DNA from: Nilaparvata lugens
Taxonomy: Eukaryota > Arthropoda > Insecta > Hemiptera > Delphacidae
Direction: 5' to 3'
DNA length: 64,000 nucleotides
NCBI RefSeq assembly: GCF_014356525.2
Contig: NC_052514.1
Location: 2,027,831-2,091,830, forward strand
Part shown: piece by piece, positions 43,451 to 53,965 of the stretch
Position numbering within the stretch: position 1 is the first letter of the stretch
How the letters are laid out: the number at the start of each line of letters is the position of its first letter
Notes under the pieces: model-generated
Database searches by the model: none
The model's input: only the letters and a program-made list of their open reading frames with translations
Told to the model about the DNA's origin: nothing
Made by a program: the position numbers and the translations under genes

Positions 43451-43454
43451 AGAG

Positions 43455-43605
43455 TGATAAGGGTTTTTTATTCATGTAAGTTAGAATATATTATGGCTTA
43501 TACACTAATTGGCAACAAATTACAGTATAGCAAATTATTTTTATTCTACAAAGTTGAACAAATTATAAATCAGAATGGAGATTTAATGCAATTTGAATAT
43601 CGATA
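43455..43605 (-). repeat. Diverged family D-like fragment
   Basis: TTATGGCTTATACACTAATT, TTACAGTATAGCAAATTA and the order of blocks match the reverse of the D tail (61280-61360). Confidence 0.4.
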
Positions 43606-44084
43606 ATATAATAAAATAATTCTAAAATTAAATCTTCAAGAGAAATATTATGTTTGAGAGAGTAAGGGAGAGTAGAGAGAGTAGAGAGTGTGAGAGAGTA
43701 AAACCTTTGAAGAGAGGGAGTGAGAGAGTGATACCACAGTACTGTTTATGGTAAACCACCTTGAAATCCTAACAAGTAAAGTATGTGAGGAATGTTCTCC
43801 ACCCCTCTGTTCTTCGATCTCTGTCTTATTTCCTCTCCATATGGTATTTCCTCTACCTCCTTCACTTTCTCTATAAAATAGAAGGGAGATACAAAGTGAT
43901 TTTTAGTACTGCTACCCTATTGTAAGGGGATGATTGCAATCTTTTTACAAAGGAAAATATTGTTTCAATTTTCAAATTCCAAATTTCAATAATTTATTTG
44001 CCTTACAATTAATACATATTCGAAACATAATAAAAGAAAATACATAATTTTGATTGATTATTATGAATCCCAATTCAATGCTGT
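43606..44084. other. Unassigned, partly GA-rich
   Basis: GAGAGTAGAGAG units at 43650-43735; otherwise nothing recognised. Confidence 0.35.
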
Positions 44085-44200
44085 AAATCACCCCGAAGAC
44101 TTCTGCTATTGCAAATATTTTTACAACAGGGTGACAGCTTGATGGAGATTCGATGATCGCTACTATACAAAAATTAATTATTTGTCAGCCCGGGAATAAA
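44085..44200 (-). mobile_element. tRNA-derived SINE fragment
   Basis: ATGCTGTAAATCACCCCGAA, TTTTACAACAGGGTGACAGC and CAGCCCGGGAATAAA match the left half of 37704-38205, without the A-box part. It proves the SINE is dispersed and exists singly. Confidence 0.7.
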
Positions 44201-44331
44201 TAATATTGTTTGGAGTTGGTAACAATACATTATTCAATCGGTAGACCCAAACTCATGTCAGTGCGAGTCGATTATCCTTGAGCAGTGAAACATCCTGTGT
44301 GAATTTCGGTCGTCTTATGAATGTATTCTAT

Positions 44332-44571
44332 TGAATGAAAAAGACTGAGAAATTGTCAAAAAACCAAAGATTTATTGATACTTAGAAAGACCGGTTTCAG
44401 ATATTACACCATTGTAAATATGTGATAAACCATTATCAGAGATTGACAATGGTGTAATAACCGAAACCGGTCTTTCTGAGTATCAATAAATCTGTGATTT
44501 TTGACAATTACTTAGTCTTTTTCATTCAATATGAATAATTACCACAATATCAACTTCTCAACTACACAAAA
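44332..44571 (+). mobile_element. Retroposed hairpin family F, copy F2
   Basis: Arms GAAAGACCGGTTTC...GAAACCGGTCTTTC of about 100 bp, then the tail TACCACAATATCAACTTCTC and ACACAAAA. AATGTATTCTAT is duplicated exactly (44320-44331, 44572-44583), a 12-bp target duplication. Opposite orientation to F1 and F3, with the A-rich tail on the right. Confidence 0.88.
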
Positions 44572-44689
44572 AATGTATTCTATCATAGAACAGGAATATT
44601 ATGTTAAAGTGGACACATATGACTTTTGTTGGTGAGGAGTGTCTTGAGGGAAAGTCCCACCACAGAACCAATGGCAGCGAATTGATGGA

Positions 44690-44850
44690 ACTCAGTTTGG
44701 AATGACGGTCGTCTCTTAACACAAAATTACGGACGAATGACTCAACCAATGGCAGAGCAGCTTAGGAACGTGCTATTAGAGGAAGGAGCAAGTCTATTCA
44801 GCTATTAGCCAATCATAGACCAGTACGGTCATGACGTATAAATGAGACGA
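44690..44850 (+). repeat. CCAAT-pair repeat Q, copy 2
   Basis: TCAACCAATGGCAGAGCAGC and TTAGCCAATCATAGACCAGT match 9450-9570 with the same spacing. Confidence 0.4.
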
Positions 44851-44930
44851 AGAAGTGGAAAAAGAGATACAAATATAGATGGATATATGGGTGAGAGAAA
44901 GAGGATAAAATGATATAAAGAGAATATTAA

Positions 44931-45372
44931 CCTTCCGGCAGTCGCGCTGTTGTAAAAAGTACAACAGTGTCAGTTTTTTTGCTGCACGAAAATATTGAAT
45001 GGAGTGATGTCAGTGAATGAGTCACCTATGCATTCCAAAACTTTCCCCCCATCACTCCACTGAGTTGTAGTATCAACCGAGCAATGGTTCAGTCTTTAGG
45101 TGCCATTTAGTCGCCACAGTGCATAAGATAGGGAAAGACTGTATACGGTGACTGTAAACGAACCAATAACATAGAAATGATGGCTTTGCTTAATGGGCTA
45201 TGAAATGGTAATGATCCAAATGCTCATATGCATAAAATAATCCAAGAAGATGGAAAAAGTAATTATACAATTAATAAATATGCTTTGACAGTAGACAGAG
45301 TATATAACACTTGTTGTACAAGATACAACACGCGACTGCTCGTGTGATTGAGTATGGCGCGACTACCGGAAG
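44931..45372. mobile_element. TTAA-type (piggyBac-like) MITE
   Basis: After TTAA (44927-44930) comes CCTTCCGGCAGTCGCGC. The right end has GGCGCGACTACCGGAAG, the inverse. Nearby inverted pairs GTTGTAAAAAGTACAACA and CTTGTTGTACAAGATACAAC flank the interior. The right TTAA is not present. No ORF. Confidence 0.6.
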
Positions 45373-45750
45373 TGAATGATGTTATGGAAAATTTGTTAGA
45401 AGATGAGTTGTTCGATCACAAATTGATATGAACTAAATTAGAAATTTTATTGGGTTTCATCAATGAAGATTTCAACAAAATCATAATACAATTGAGAATA
45501 TTTTACAGTATTATGAAATCTCCATACCATAGAAAGTACTGTAATAGAACAAAATAATAAGACAAATAGAAGAAGTGAATGGAGTTATTATATATGGAAA
45601 ATTTGTTAGAAGATGAGTTGTTCAATCACAAATTGATATTAACTAATTTATAAATTTCAATAGGTTGTACAGGATTATCAATGAAGATTCCAACAAAATA
45701 ATAATATAATTGAGAATACTTTACAGTATTAAAATATCTCCGTACTGTAA
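45373..45750 (+). repeat. Tandem duplication, unit about 200 bp
   Basis: GGAAAATTTGTTAGAAGATG, CACAAATTGATAT, TCAATGAAGATT and TTTACAGTATT occur in both halves (from 45389 and 45595). The first unit begins next to the MITE end at 45372. Confidence 0.8.
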
Positions 45751-46074
45751 CACTAGTATTTGACTTTTATCCATTCAAAAGCCAACACTCGAAAATACTC
45801 CTACAAAGATATCAACGATAGTATGATTCTGCGGTCCAGGTTTTCGGTTTTTGGGAGGGTCCAGAAACCCTATAGGGTTGCAAAACAAACCCCCTATCTA
45901 CAAACAACTTGCAAAACAAGGGTGCTTTCGCCTACTCTACAGTTATTGTAATTAAGGTTAATGGTCTGTTGAAATCTCTGGCCCAACATGGAGTTATTAG
46001 GGATAAGCCAGCAGATATAGCACTATAAGCCACCCACCATTAAGCCATGTTGCATTGATTCTGGTCTAGGTACC
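45751..46074. other. Unassigned stretch
   Basis: The frame at 45760-45951 is unrecognised; nothing else seen. Confidence 0.3.
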
Positions 46075-46442
46075 AGTGTGTTCCACGTTATAATGGCAGT
46101 GTAGAAAGATAGGGGAACAGCGTTGTCGATTCTCTGTCTTACAACTGCCTTCTGTAGAGGATCGCTGATATCGGTATATCTGTGATGTGATATTCTATGT
46201 TCATCCTTGTTTAGAATAATCAAATACATGTTATTCGTTCAGAAAACATGTTTTACTATGATTGAATAATGAATTTCCATAATTGAGATGGAATATCTTG
46301 TCAATTATACTCCCACGTTGTTGAGAAACGATCGGGTAACGTTGCAGAGGTAGAAAAGGATAACGTTATCTGCTTTGTCGAATGATAGACAAGAACAGCA
46401 ACACCAATGTTAATCAAGTACTGCCATTATAACGTTGTCCCT
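46075..46442 (+). mobile_element. MITE family B, copy B14
   Basis: Ends TGTGTTCCACGTTATAATGG and CATTATAACGTTGTCCCTTT, both worn. Internal GAACAGCGTTGTCGATTCTC and AATGATAGACAAGAACAGC. Confidence 0.8.
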
Positions 46443-46527
46443 TTCATGAATTATTTTCTTCACTATGGTCATGTTGTATTGATTCTGTTAGAGTTAGAAC
46501 CCAGCTTAAGCAATATGGAATGCATAA

Positions 46528-47239
46528 TCTATACTATAAAAGAGGAGTGGCACTCACTCACTGACTGACTGACTGACTGAATGACTGACTCACTCACTCA
46601 CTCACTCACTCACTCGCAGAACTAAAAATCTACCGGACCAAAAACGTTCAAATTTGGTAGGTATGTTCAGTTGGCCCTTTAGAGGCGCACTAAGAAATCT
46701 TTTGGCAATATTTTAACTCTAAGGGTGGTTTTTAAGGGTTCAAAGTTCGTCTTTCAGCAAGTATATTCTTCTTATTCTCTCAATTATAATTGAAGAAAAG
46801 CCATACCATATGTTAATATAGAACTATAATCTAGAGAGAGTACCTCTTCGAAACAGTTGTTAACTGGTAACTAAATTAATAATTTTGTCAGGTTGGCATT
46901 AAGTTGAGTTGACTTTGTTAGACTGGCACAAAGTTGAAGATTGAAATGCATTTATCGCGGAAAAATTTATTGGGCACTGCTACTTCAATCAGAGCCATTC
47001 CTGGGAATATTATATCATTAGCCGTCTGGCTCGCTTCGCTCGCCATATCCGTTTAGCCAGACGTTTAGTCTGGACCCCTGACTGGATCGTCCTAACATAT
47101 GATAAAAATGCTCAAATGAAAAATGAAGGCGAGCGAAGCGAGCCTGCTGATCTAATTCTTGGGCAATCGAGACGGGGGTCCACGGGGCGGAGCCCCCTGG
47201 CTAGATGGATATGGCGAGCAAAGCGAGCCTGACGGCGAG
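46528..47239 (+). mobile_element. Non-autonomous Helitron-type element, family C copy C3
   Basis: Starts TCTATACTATAAAAGAGGAG after A, has the CTCA/CTGA run at 46553-46616, the block AAAAACGTTCAAATTTGGTA, and ends CCTGACGGCGAG before T (CTAG mutated to CGAG). The last 230 bp contain two inverse copies of the GAGCGAAGCGAGCC end sequence. Confidence 0.7.
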
Positions 47240-47898
47240 TTGACGGATAGTTTATCAATATAATTGAAATTTCTTTCAATTATTCTGAAATTCAATTTGC
47301 TGTACAATGATCAAAAACTCCCAATTGAACCATACAATATTCTCCAATGAGGGTTTCGTCCCTATAAATTCACACTTATAATATTGATATCATATTTAAT
47401 TTTATCTTCTCACGATCCTTGAGCATTATTCATTAGCACAAGACTTTACAACTTAAAGAGGATTTCAACAGATGAAAAACACTAAACTTCCTCGTTCCCT
47501 CTCCTATCTCCTCTCTCCTACCCACTTGACTTTCTTCTATCCGATTACAAGACGGAAGCCTTCTCTAGGAATTGAAGAGGACTTCTTGAGACAAAATCGT
47601 AAAGTCTTTGAGAGAGGGTCGTGAGGAAGTGACCACTGGTTCTACTCTCAAAAACCCTACTCCTTTCTCACCCTTTGCCCCAAAATCTTACCTCCTTCCC
47701 CCTCAAGGACCATTCACCCCTCCTCTCCAGCTTAAAGATCATATCTCCTCTTTCACCTTCCACTCCTCTCTAAAAAAACATCAAAACTTGGTACAACATC
47801 ATCCCGAATTCGAGGCTGCTCAACTTTCTTTCTATTGTCCCCAAAAAATCTCAAACATAATAAGATAAAAACACAAATACGTTGTCAAATTCTACCGT
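47240..47898. other. Unassigned stretch
   Basis: The frame at 47608-47868 is Pro/Ser-rich without recognised features. No family copy seen; a possible unique segment. Confidence 0.3.
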
Positions 47899-48037
47899 TT
47901 TTACTTTCCTTGCCCTATTACCATAGGTAAGGAAAGTATTACTTTCCGAAAAAAATTAAGGTACCCCAAATTCCAAATTTCTATACGTTTCAAGGTCCCC
48001 TGAGTCCAAAAAAGTGGTTTTTGGGTATTGATCTGTA

Positions 48038-48078
<41 letters not shown>

Positions 48079-48615
48079 TGTGTGTGGTGTGTGTGTGTGT
48101 GTGTGTGTTGTCAAAAACAGGGTTTTTCGCGGCTCCAACGATTTTGATCAAATTTATACCTAAAATAGTCATTGATAAGCTCTATCAACTGCCACAAGTC
48201 CCATATCTGTAAAAAATTCAGGAGCTCCGCCCCATCTATGCAAAGTTTGATTTTAGATTCCCAATCATCAGGCTTTAGATACAATTTAAACAAAAAATTC
48301 CAAGTGGAAAAGATTGAGCATGAAAATCTCTACAATTAAATGTTCAGTAACATTTCCACCTAAAATTGAAAATTAGCTCGAAATTAGAGAAAATGTGATT
48401 ACCCAATTGCAAACTGTTGGCAACTGTTGATTCTATTAAATGATTCACTATGGAGAGATAGCAGACCTCGTATGTCTCCAGCGTTATTGTCCTGTCACCA
48501 GCTGGCTCAGATCTTTGTTTATAAACAGACTTGGGATGCGCGTGAACACTAGCGTCAGGTGATCAATCTTTATAACGGCAAGTAAAGTTGTGTGAGTGCG
48601 CCACACCAGATTTTT
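47899..48615 (+). mobile_element. Family A element, copy A5 with internal deletion
   Basis: TTTACTTTCCTTGCCCTATT to GCGCCACACCAGATTTTTT. The TG run (48041-48110) jumps directly to GTTGTCAAAAACAGGGTTTT, so the block with GATATCTCATCTC and AAGATGGCGGC is deleted. Confidence 0.85.
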
Positions 48616-48929
48616 TTTATCTGGTTTTCAAACCATCGTCCTGTACCAAAGAATAAAACGGTTGAATTTGACAATATATTTGTGTTTTTATCTCAGTATG
48701 GAACGGTTCTACAACATTGACAGTGACTCATTTAAATCCTAAACAATTTCCACTCCTCGAATTGCCCCAAGATTGTGCAAGGAAAGGGAAAGGGCTAAAG
48801 TTTCCACTTCCAGGGAACAGAGGGGAACCAGGGTCACTGTGAAAAGTATAAGGGCACTGGTTGCCCTTTCATTAGCAACGTGAGATAGAACCTAAATACT
48901 CTGACCCAACTCCGTTCACTTCTCATCTC
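48616..48929. other. Unassigned stretch
   Basis: GGGAACAGAGGGGAACCAGG and GGGCACTGGTTGCCC at 48813-48868; no gene. Confidence 0.3.
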
Positions 48930-49190
48930 ACTGGCAGAATTCCTTCATAAACCACATCAATGCTTCCCATTTACCCAATACTGACAGATTAAAATGGTTT
49001 GAAACTGAGTGAAATTTACTCTAAACTGGCAGTATTCCCCGTAAACAGCATCAATTCATTCCCAGTTACCCAATGCTGACTATCTAAAGTGGATTCAAAC
49101 TGAGTGAAATTCACTTAAAGTTGTCAGCTATCCCTGTAAATAGCATCAATGGGCTACAAATTCAACATATACTGACAGTGTTTAATGATC
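48930..49190 (+). repeat. Degenerate CTGACAG-type repeats, about 3 units
   Basis: CCCAATACTGACAGATTAAA, CCAATGCTGACTATCTAAAG and TATACTGACAGTGTTTAATG alternate with ACTGAGTGAAATTTACTC / CACTTAAAG and GTAAACAGCATCAAT. Period is about 100 bp. Confidence 0.6.
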
Positions 49191-49259
49191 TAAGTCTAGC
49201 CAGGGCCATATTCTCTAATTGAGGCCCCCTTAAGATACGGTATACACTAACTATACTGC

Positions 49260-49478
49260 TATAGTGAGGTCCACGTTATAATGGCAGTGGATAAAGATAG
49301 AAGAACAGCGATACCGATTCTCTGCAATAATTAATTATATTTCTACAATGTCAAAAACATAATTGGCATCGTTGTGGACCTAGAAAAGGATAGTACCACC
49401 GGCTTTGTCGAATGATAAACTAGGATAGCAAAACCAAAGTTGATCAAATACTGTCATTATAACGTGGACTGCACTATA
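49260..49478 (+). mobile_element. MITE family B, internally deleted copy B15
   Basis: Both ends intact (AGTGAGGTCCACGTTATAAT, TTATAACGTGGACTGCAC), total about 219 bp. The middle from the GATAGCTGATACAGG region to the second half is missing. Confidence 0.85.
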
Positions 49479-49549
49479 CACAGTTTGAACTCTCACCATT
49501 TTGCGTTAGAACAGACACGTTTACAAGCTCAATTATTATTCTCTGCTCT

Positions 49550-49670
49550 ATATGTGATTCTCTATTGATTGATACAATAGTACATCATCAAAATGATAGG
49601 GAGAGAAAAAAAGGTAATCTTGTGCTATCCCTCTCCTAAATTTAGATAAGGTTACACATAGTTTGGAATT
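49550..49670 (-). repeat. Dispersed repeat family M, copy 3
   Basis: CATCATCAAAATGATAGGGA, GGTAATCTTGTGCTATCCCT and CTCCTAAATTTAGATAAGG, same orientation as 6098-6262. Confidence 0.65.
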
Positions 49671-49865
49671 CATAATGCGATGAATGAATCTGGTATCATA
49701 CAACTCTGGATTGCTTGGAAATGATTGACATCCAATATTGAATTTCGATTGATTTAGATGAAGAATATTCATCAATATACCACTTATCATGAATTCACAT
49801 ATTTCGTATCAAAAACTGTTCGTATCGAACATTGTTTGGAAGTTTCCTCATTGATTAGTTCTTGT

Positions 49866-50683
49866 TTAATAGTCCAGTCACTATATACAAGGTGCATGCA
49901 ATTCATATTGTAGTTCTGATTCTTTAATATATTATTTGGGTACATAAGAGAAGTCCAGAACCAATTTTTTCATGCAAAATTTCCTTGTGCTAAATACAGA
50001 GTGGCCCAAAAACCTCGTATTTTCGGCTCATTTTCCAGTTTTCAGTTATTTCTGCCAAATATTGTAATCGGACGGAGAAATTTGCTCTCGCCTTTTCTTC
50101 TAGATTATGTAATTCGGAATAAGATGAGATTATTCGAAACTCTCTATTTCCAATGAGTACTGAGTTATGATTTTCCAAAAAAGAGTGAAATTTGAAGAAA
50201 AAATCAATTCTGATGTATTTTAGATTTGATCAACAATATCTTCCGATTGTTACCATTTAGATGTATAATTCAAAATCCCTCTGGGCGTATTTTTGTGCTC
50301 TACAATCTGTGATCAAGTAGAGCGCTCTATATCTTATAGATTTCCAGGTACACCTGACAACAATGCTCCTTGTATTGTGAAAAACACCTAATTTTCATCT
50401 TCAACCATCATCACCAACTACATAGTCTTCACATTGATATTTCGCACAATGACATAAGTTCATGGGATCATGTTCTATGAGAATCACCCGTTAGATGCAC
50501 TTCATACGAGAAAATACGACGTTTTTGGGCCACCCTGTATCTAGCACAAGGAAATTTCGCATGAATAAATTGGTTCTGGACTTCTCTTATGTACCCAAAT
50601 AATATATTAAAGGATCAGAACCACAATATAAATTATTGCAAGCACACCCCCTTTTTATGTCTATATTGACTGGACTATAAATA
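49866..50683. mobile_element. Large hairpin (arms about 130 bp) holding a TA-type MITE in its loop
   Basis: The left arm, TAATAGTCCAGTCACTATAT through AGAGAAGTCCAGAACCAATT to CCTTGTGCTA, is repeated inversely at 50540-50683. At the loop, the MITE 49997-50537 sits between two TA dinucleotides. Removing it leaves a short-loop hairpin like the other foldbacks in the window. Confidence 0.85.
49997..50537. mobile_element. Tc1/mariner-type MITE, 541 bp
   Basis: Ends CAGAGTGGCCCAAAAACCTC and, inverted, CAGGGTGGCCCAAAAACGTC; about 28 bp of terminal repeat. TA on both sides (49995-49996, 50538-50539). The interior has no transposase. TA duplication and CAGGGTGG ends fit mariner-like elements. Confidence 0.8.
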
Positions 50684-51074
50684 TTATGATATGAATCTTG
50701 AAAAATATCTCAGAATTGAATTGAAAAAATAATCTGAATTTAGATGATCCGATGGCCTGATAGGATTACATATGCGTTAGATTGCTGTACGTTGAGCAAC
50801 AATACAATCATTGTTCTTCAAATATTACTTCCCTATATTATAAGTCCTTTGTTTTGATAATATATATTCACTGCTACAGAATCCAAAAATAGCTATCACT
50901 ATGATATAGCAGGCTATAGAGTGGCTGTTTCAGATCAATCAAGGCTAATCGGCTAGTCACTCTTGAAAGACATCAATCATCTATTCATCGCCAAAAATTT
51001 TAAGCTTCTTGAAAATTAATTCGCCAATTCAGAGACTTTCGACGGCGTAGAGGGAAATAATGAAGAAAGTAGTA
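50684..51074. other. Unassigned AT-rich stretch
   Basis: No gene or family recognised. Confidence 0.3.
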
Positions 51075-51580
51075 ACGTAAAAAAAGTAAGAAGGAGGAGG
51101 AGGAGGAGAAGAAGAAGAAGAAGGAGGAGAAGAAGAAGAAGAAGAAGGAGTAAGAGAAGAAGAAGAAAAAGAAGATGATGATGATGAAGAAGAGGGAGAA
51201 GAGAAGGTGTTTGAAGCAGAGTTCCTTTTAAATTGATGGCTTTAATTTTGTTCAAGATATCAGGAGGCAAGCAAGAAAGTCAAGAGGGGCACGCGCTAAA
51301 GAAACTTGCTGACAATGAGAAGAAAGGAGGTGGGGGAAGCAAAAGGAGAAGAAAAAGAAGGAGAAAAGTGGAAAATACTTGAGAAAATGAAGAATCTTGT
51401 GTCTCCACTTGTAGACACCCCTTAAACTATGGAAGAGGATGATTGTGGAAGATGATAGAGATAAAAGAAAAGAAGGAGAAAGAGAAGAAGAAGAAGAAGT
51501 AGGAGAAGAAGAAGAAGAAGAAGAAGAAGAAGAAGAAGAAGAAGAGGAGGAAAAAGAGGAAGAAGAAGAAAAAAAATGAA
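51075..51580 (+). repeat. Two GAA/GGA-rich tracts
   Basis: GAGGAG and GAAGAAG arrays at 51090-51210 and 51465-51580. Minus-strand Leu/Ser frames here are shadows. Confidence 0.85.
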
Positions 51581-52031
51581 AAAGGAAGAACAAGAACATG
51601 AAAATACTAGCCTCGTGTTTAGAGTAGCACGGCATGCGTTTTGAAGTTCTTCTTTCAAAATTTCGATTTCGCCAGTTCACCCTCACGCGCCTAACTTAAA
51701 ATCGGGGGATTTCGGGGTCCCTTAAGGACCAATGTTTTAATTTGAAGATTTCTTTTTGAAAAGGCCCCTTTCTTGAAGGCATGATTTTAATCAAGCCAAA
51801 TGCTGCTGTTCCTCCACTTTTGTGAAATGGGGGAAAATTCAAAACTTAGCAATCAACTCTAATTTGGAAGTTTGATCCAATTTGGAAATGCAGTCAGGGA
51901 TTGGTTTGCTTGGAATGAGATTTGTAATATTTCTGTAAAATTGGAATGATATTTCTGAGGATATGTTGTACTGAGAACACACAAAGCATGCAAAACGTTT
52001 CTGTTATTATCGATGGTCATGAATGAATAAT
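51581..52031. other. Unassigned stretch
   Basis: No gene or family recognised. Confidence 0.3.
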
Positions 52032-52365
52032 TATAATAATATTTGAAAGAGTAAGACGGTGGTTTTGTTCAAGGATGGTGTATAGACTATACATGATCTA
52101 TACTTGGGTGTATCTTGGGTGTTGTCAATACCAATATAGATAGTTCATTAAAAATCAATTAAAATTATAGAGCCAGGATTCATGGCAACACCTACCAGAT
52201 CTTCAGCTGAAAAGAACTCCAGCTGACTGAACTCCAGTTGAACTGAACTTCAGCTGAATATGTGGCAGGTGTTGCCATGAAACCAGGTTCTATGATTTTA
52301 ATTGATTTTGAGCAAATATAGTGGTATTGACAACATAAACGTCTTATTCTCTCAAATTATGGAGA
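52032..52365. repeat. Foldback element of about 330 bp
   Basis: The inner palindrome 52121-52334 has arms GTTGTCAATACCA...TGGTATTGACAAC and ATTCATGGCAACACCTACC...GGCAGGTGTTGCCATGAA around repeated CAGCTGA motifs. Outer blocks TTTGAAAGAGTAAGACG and CGTCTTATTCTCTCAAA continue the pairing. About 60 bp on the left (52060-52120) has no partner. Confidence 0.8.
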
Positions 52366-52451
52366 TATACCACAACTAAAACTACTCCTTCCATACAATC
52401 AAATAGATGATAAAACTATTGATTCCTCATTGTACACGTAATAGAGCTATT

Positions 52452-52903
52452 TGGAGGTCCACGTTGTAATGGCAGTGTTTGATTAGCAATGGTATTGCTA
52501 TCCTTGTCTATCATTCAACAAAGCGGTTAGCTCTATCTCTTCCTCGCTTTGCTCTGTTGCCAGATCGTCTTTCAACAATGCGGAATTATCAATTAACAAA
52601 ATATTTCATCTCAATCATGAAAATTCATTACGAAATAGTTGAAAAATATAATATCTTGCTTAATAAAATATAATTTATCATTTTTAACGAGAATAATCAA
52701 TTAATTATATTTTTCAATACCTGTTGACATGGCCAGTTGTAAAGTGTTATCGCTTGATAAAATTGAATTTGAATTTAATATTGGGCTACATCAATAAACC
52801 TGTATCAGCTACAGTCTATAGAAGGCATTGACAAGACAGAGGTTCGGCGACGTTGTTTTTCTATCTTTATTCACTGCCATTATAACGTGGACCTCACTAT
52901 AGT
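52452..52903 (-). mobile_element. MITE family B, copy B16 with small insert
   Basis: Ends GGAGGTCCACGTTGTAATGG and CCATTATAACGTGGACCTCA. An extra piece at about 52711-52785 ends TTGAATTTGAATTT, like a LINE tail, between CAATTAATTATATT and ACATCAATAAACCTG. Confidence 0.8.
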
Positions 52904-52959
52904 CTATTGAGTAATATTATTATTCAAGTAATAGGCATCCATAATGGAAAGTAAAAGGA

Positions 52960-53165
52960 ACTTATCGAATCGAAACCCCTCTCATTACCAAAAGTTTTTT
53001 AACCAGATCACTCCCGTGTTATTAGATGGGCACGTTAAACTATCGGTCCCGGCTGAAGTATGACAGTCGTAAGGCCCATTGACGGCTTAAATGATATATT
53101 CAGGCGGTGGAACCTTCCCGAAAGGGACTCCCCACCAACAAAAGCCATACGAATTTACTTTTTAC
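52960..53165 (+). mobile_element. Possible conserved LINE/SINE 3' module
   Basis: GC-richer than its surroundings: CACTCCCGTGTTATTAGATG, GGGCACGTTAAACTATCGGT, CCCGGCTGAAGTATGACAGT and GGGACTCCCCACCAACAAAA. I recall this run from 3' ends of non-LTR elements in several invertebrates; no check was possible. No frame is open across it. Confidence 0.4.
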
Positions 53166-53965
53166 TTTTATCGAATCGAAATCAATACCTGGACTTCTAG
53201 ATCCATTCTTTAAAAAACACCCTTTCTAACCCAAGGAAGCTAGTAGTGAAGTTGAAAAGGGCTCCCAACTCATTGACACTAGGGCGTAGGTCGAAGGGTG
53301 AAGGGCATTGTCTTGCTATTGTAAAATTCACTTTATACTGTCAGAACTTATTTCATGGCAAGCACTGATGTTATGAACTAGAAATACTGAAAGTTTGAAA
53401 GGGCCTTAGTCGAAGGGTGAAGGGCTTTGTCTTCTCCTAGTATCTCTCAATACTGTCAGCATTAATCTAATGGCAAACATTGATGCTATTAATGAGGAAT
53501 ACTGACACTTCAAAAGGAGTCTTGAGCTAGTGTACTTGGAATGCAGACAGGCTTAATCCGATTTGACTTGAGCTGGCGTTGCATTAAGGGCGCTAAGGGC
53601 TCCTTCAAGGGAACCTTCATCTGTTCACAGCCATCAATGCAAATAAAGCTTCTAGGGGGATTTTTTCCAATTTCTGTCTGGATATTCCCTTCCTACTCCT
53701 CCAGACTGTTGTTTACAACTCCAGAATCCTCTGTCTTGTCTTGATCTGCTGTTATTTATTCAATCACTTATTGTATGAAACACTATAATCTTAATATAAT
53801 TATGACTTTGGAGGAAAAACTAGGCTGAGCCTGTACTATTTATCTCCAAAAATTTCGGTGAAATGTAAATGTTGTCCAAAGGTTGAGGTTATGAAATCAC
53901 GGATTTTCGGTCCAGGAATAATTATTTGAAAATTTTGAATTTTGAAGGTTGGCTTAATACTCTAA
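53166..53965 (+). other. Unassigned, with CTGACAG-type repeats at 53320-53530
   Basis: TTTATACTGTCAGAACTTAT, GCAAGCACTGATGTTATGAA, CAATACTGTCAGCATTAATC and GGAATACTGACACTTC repeat with a period near 120 bp. GTCGAAGGGTGAAGGGC occurs twice (53291, 53409). Confidence 0.5.

Noticed and set aside
47608..47868. 86-residue Pro/Ser-rich frame as a possible exon
   Set aside because: No splice sites, homology or start context could be supported; kept only as an unassigned stretch.
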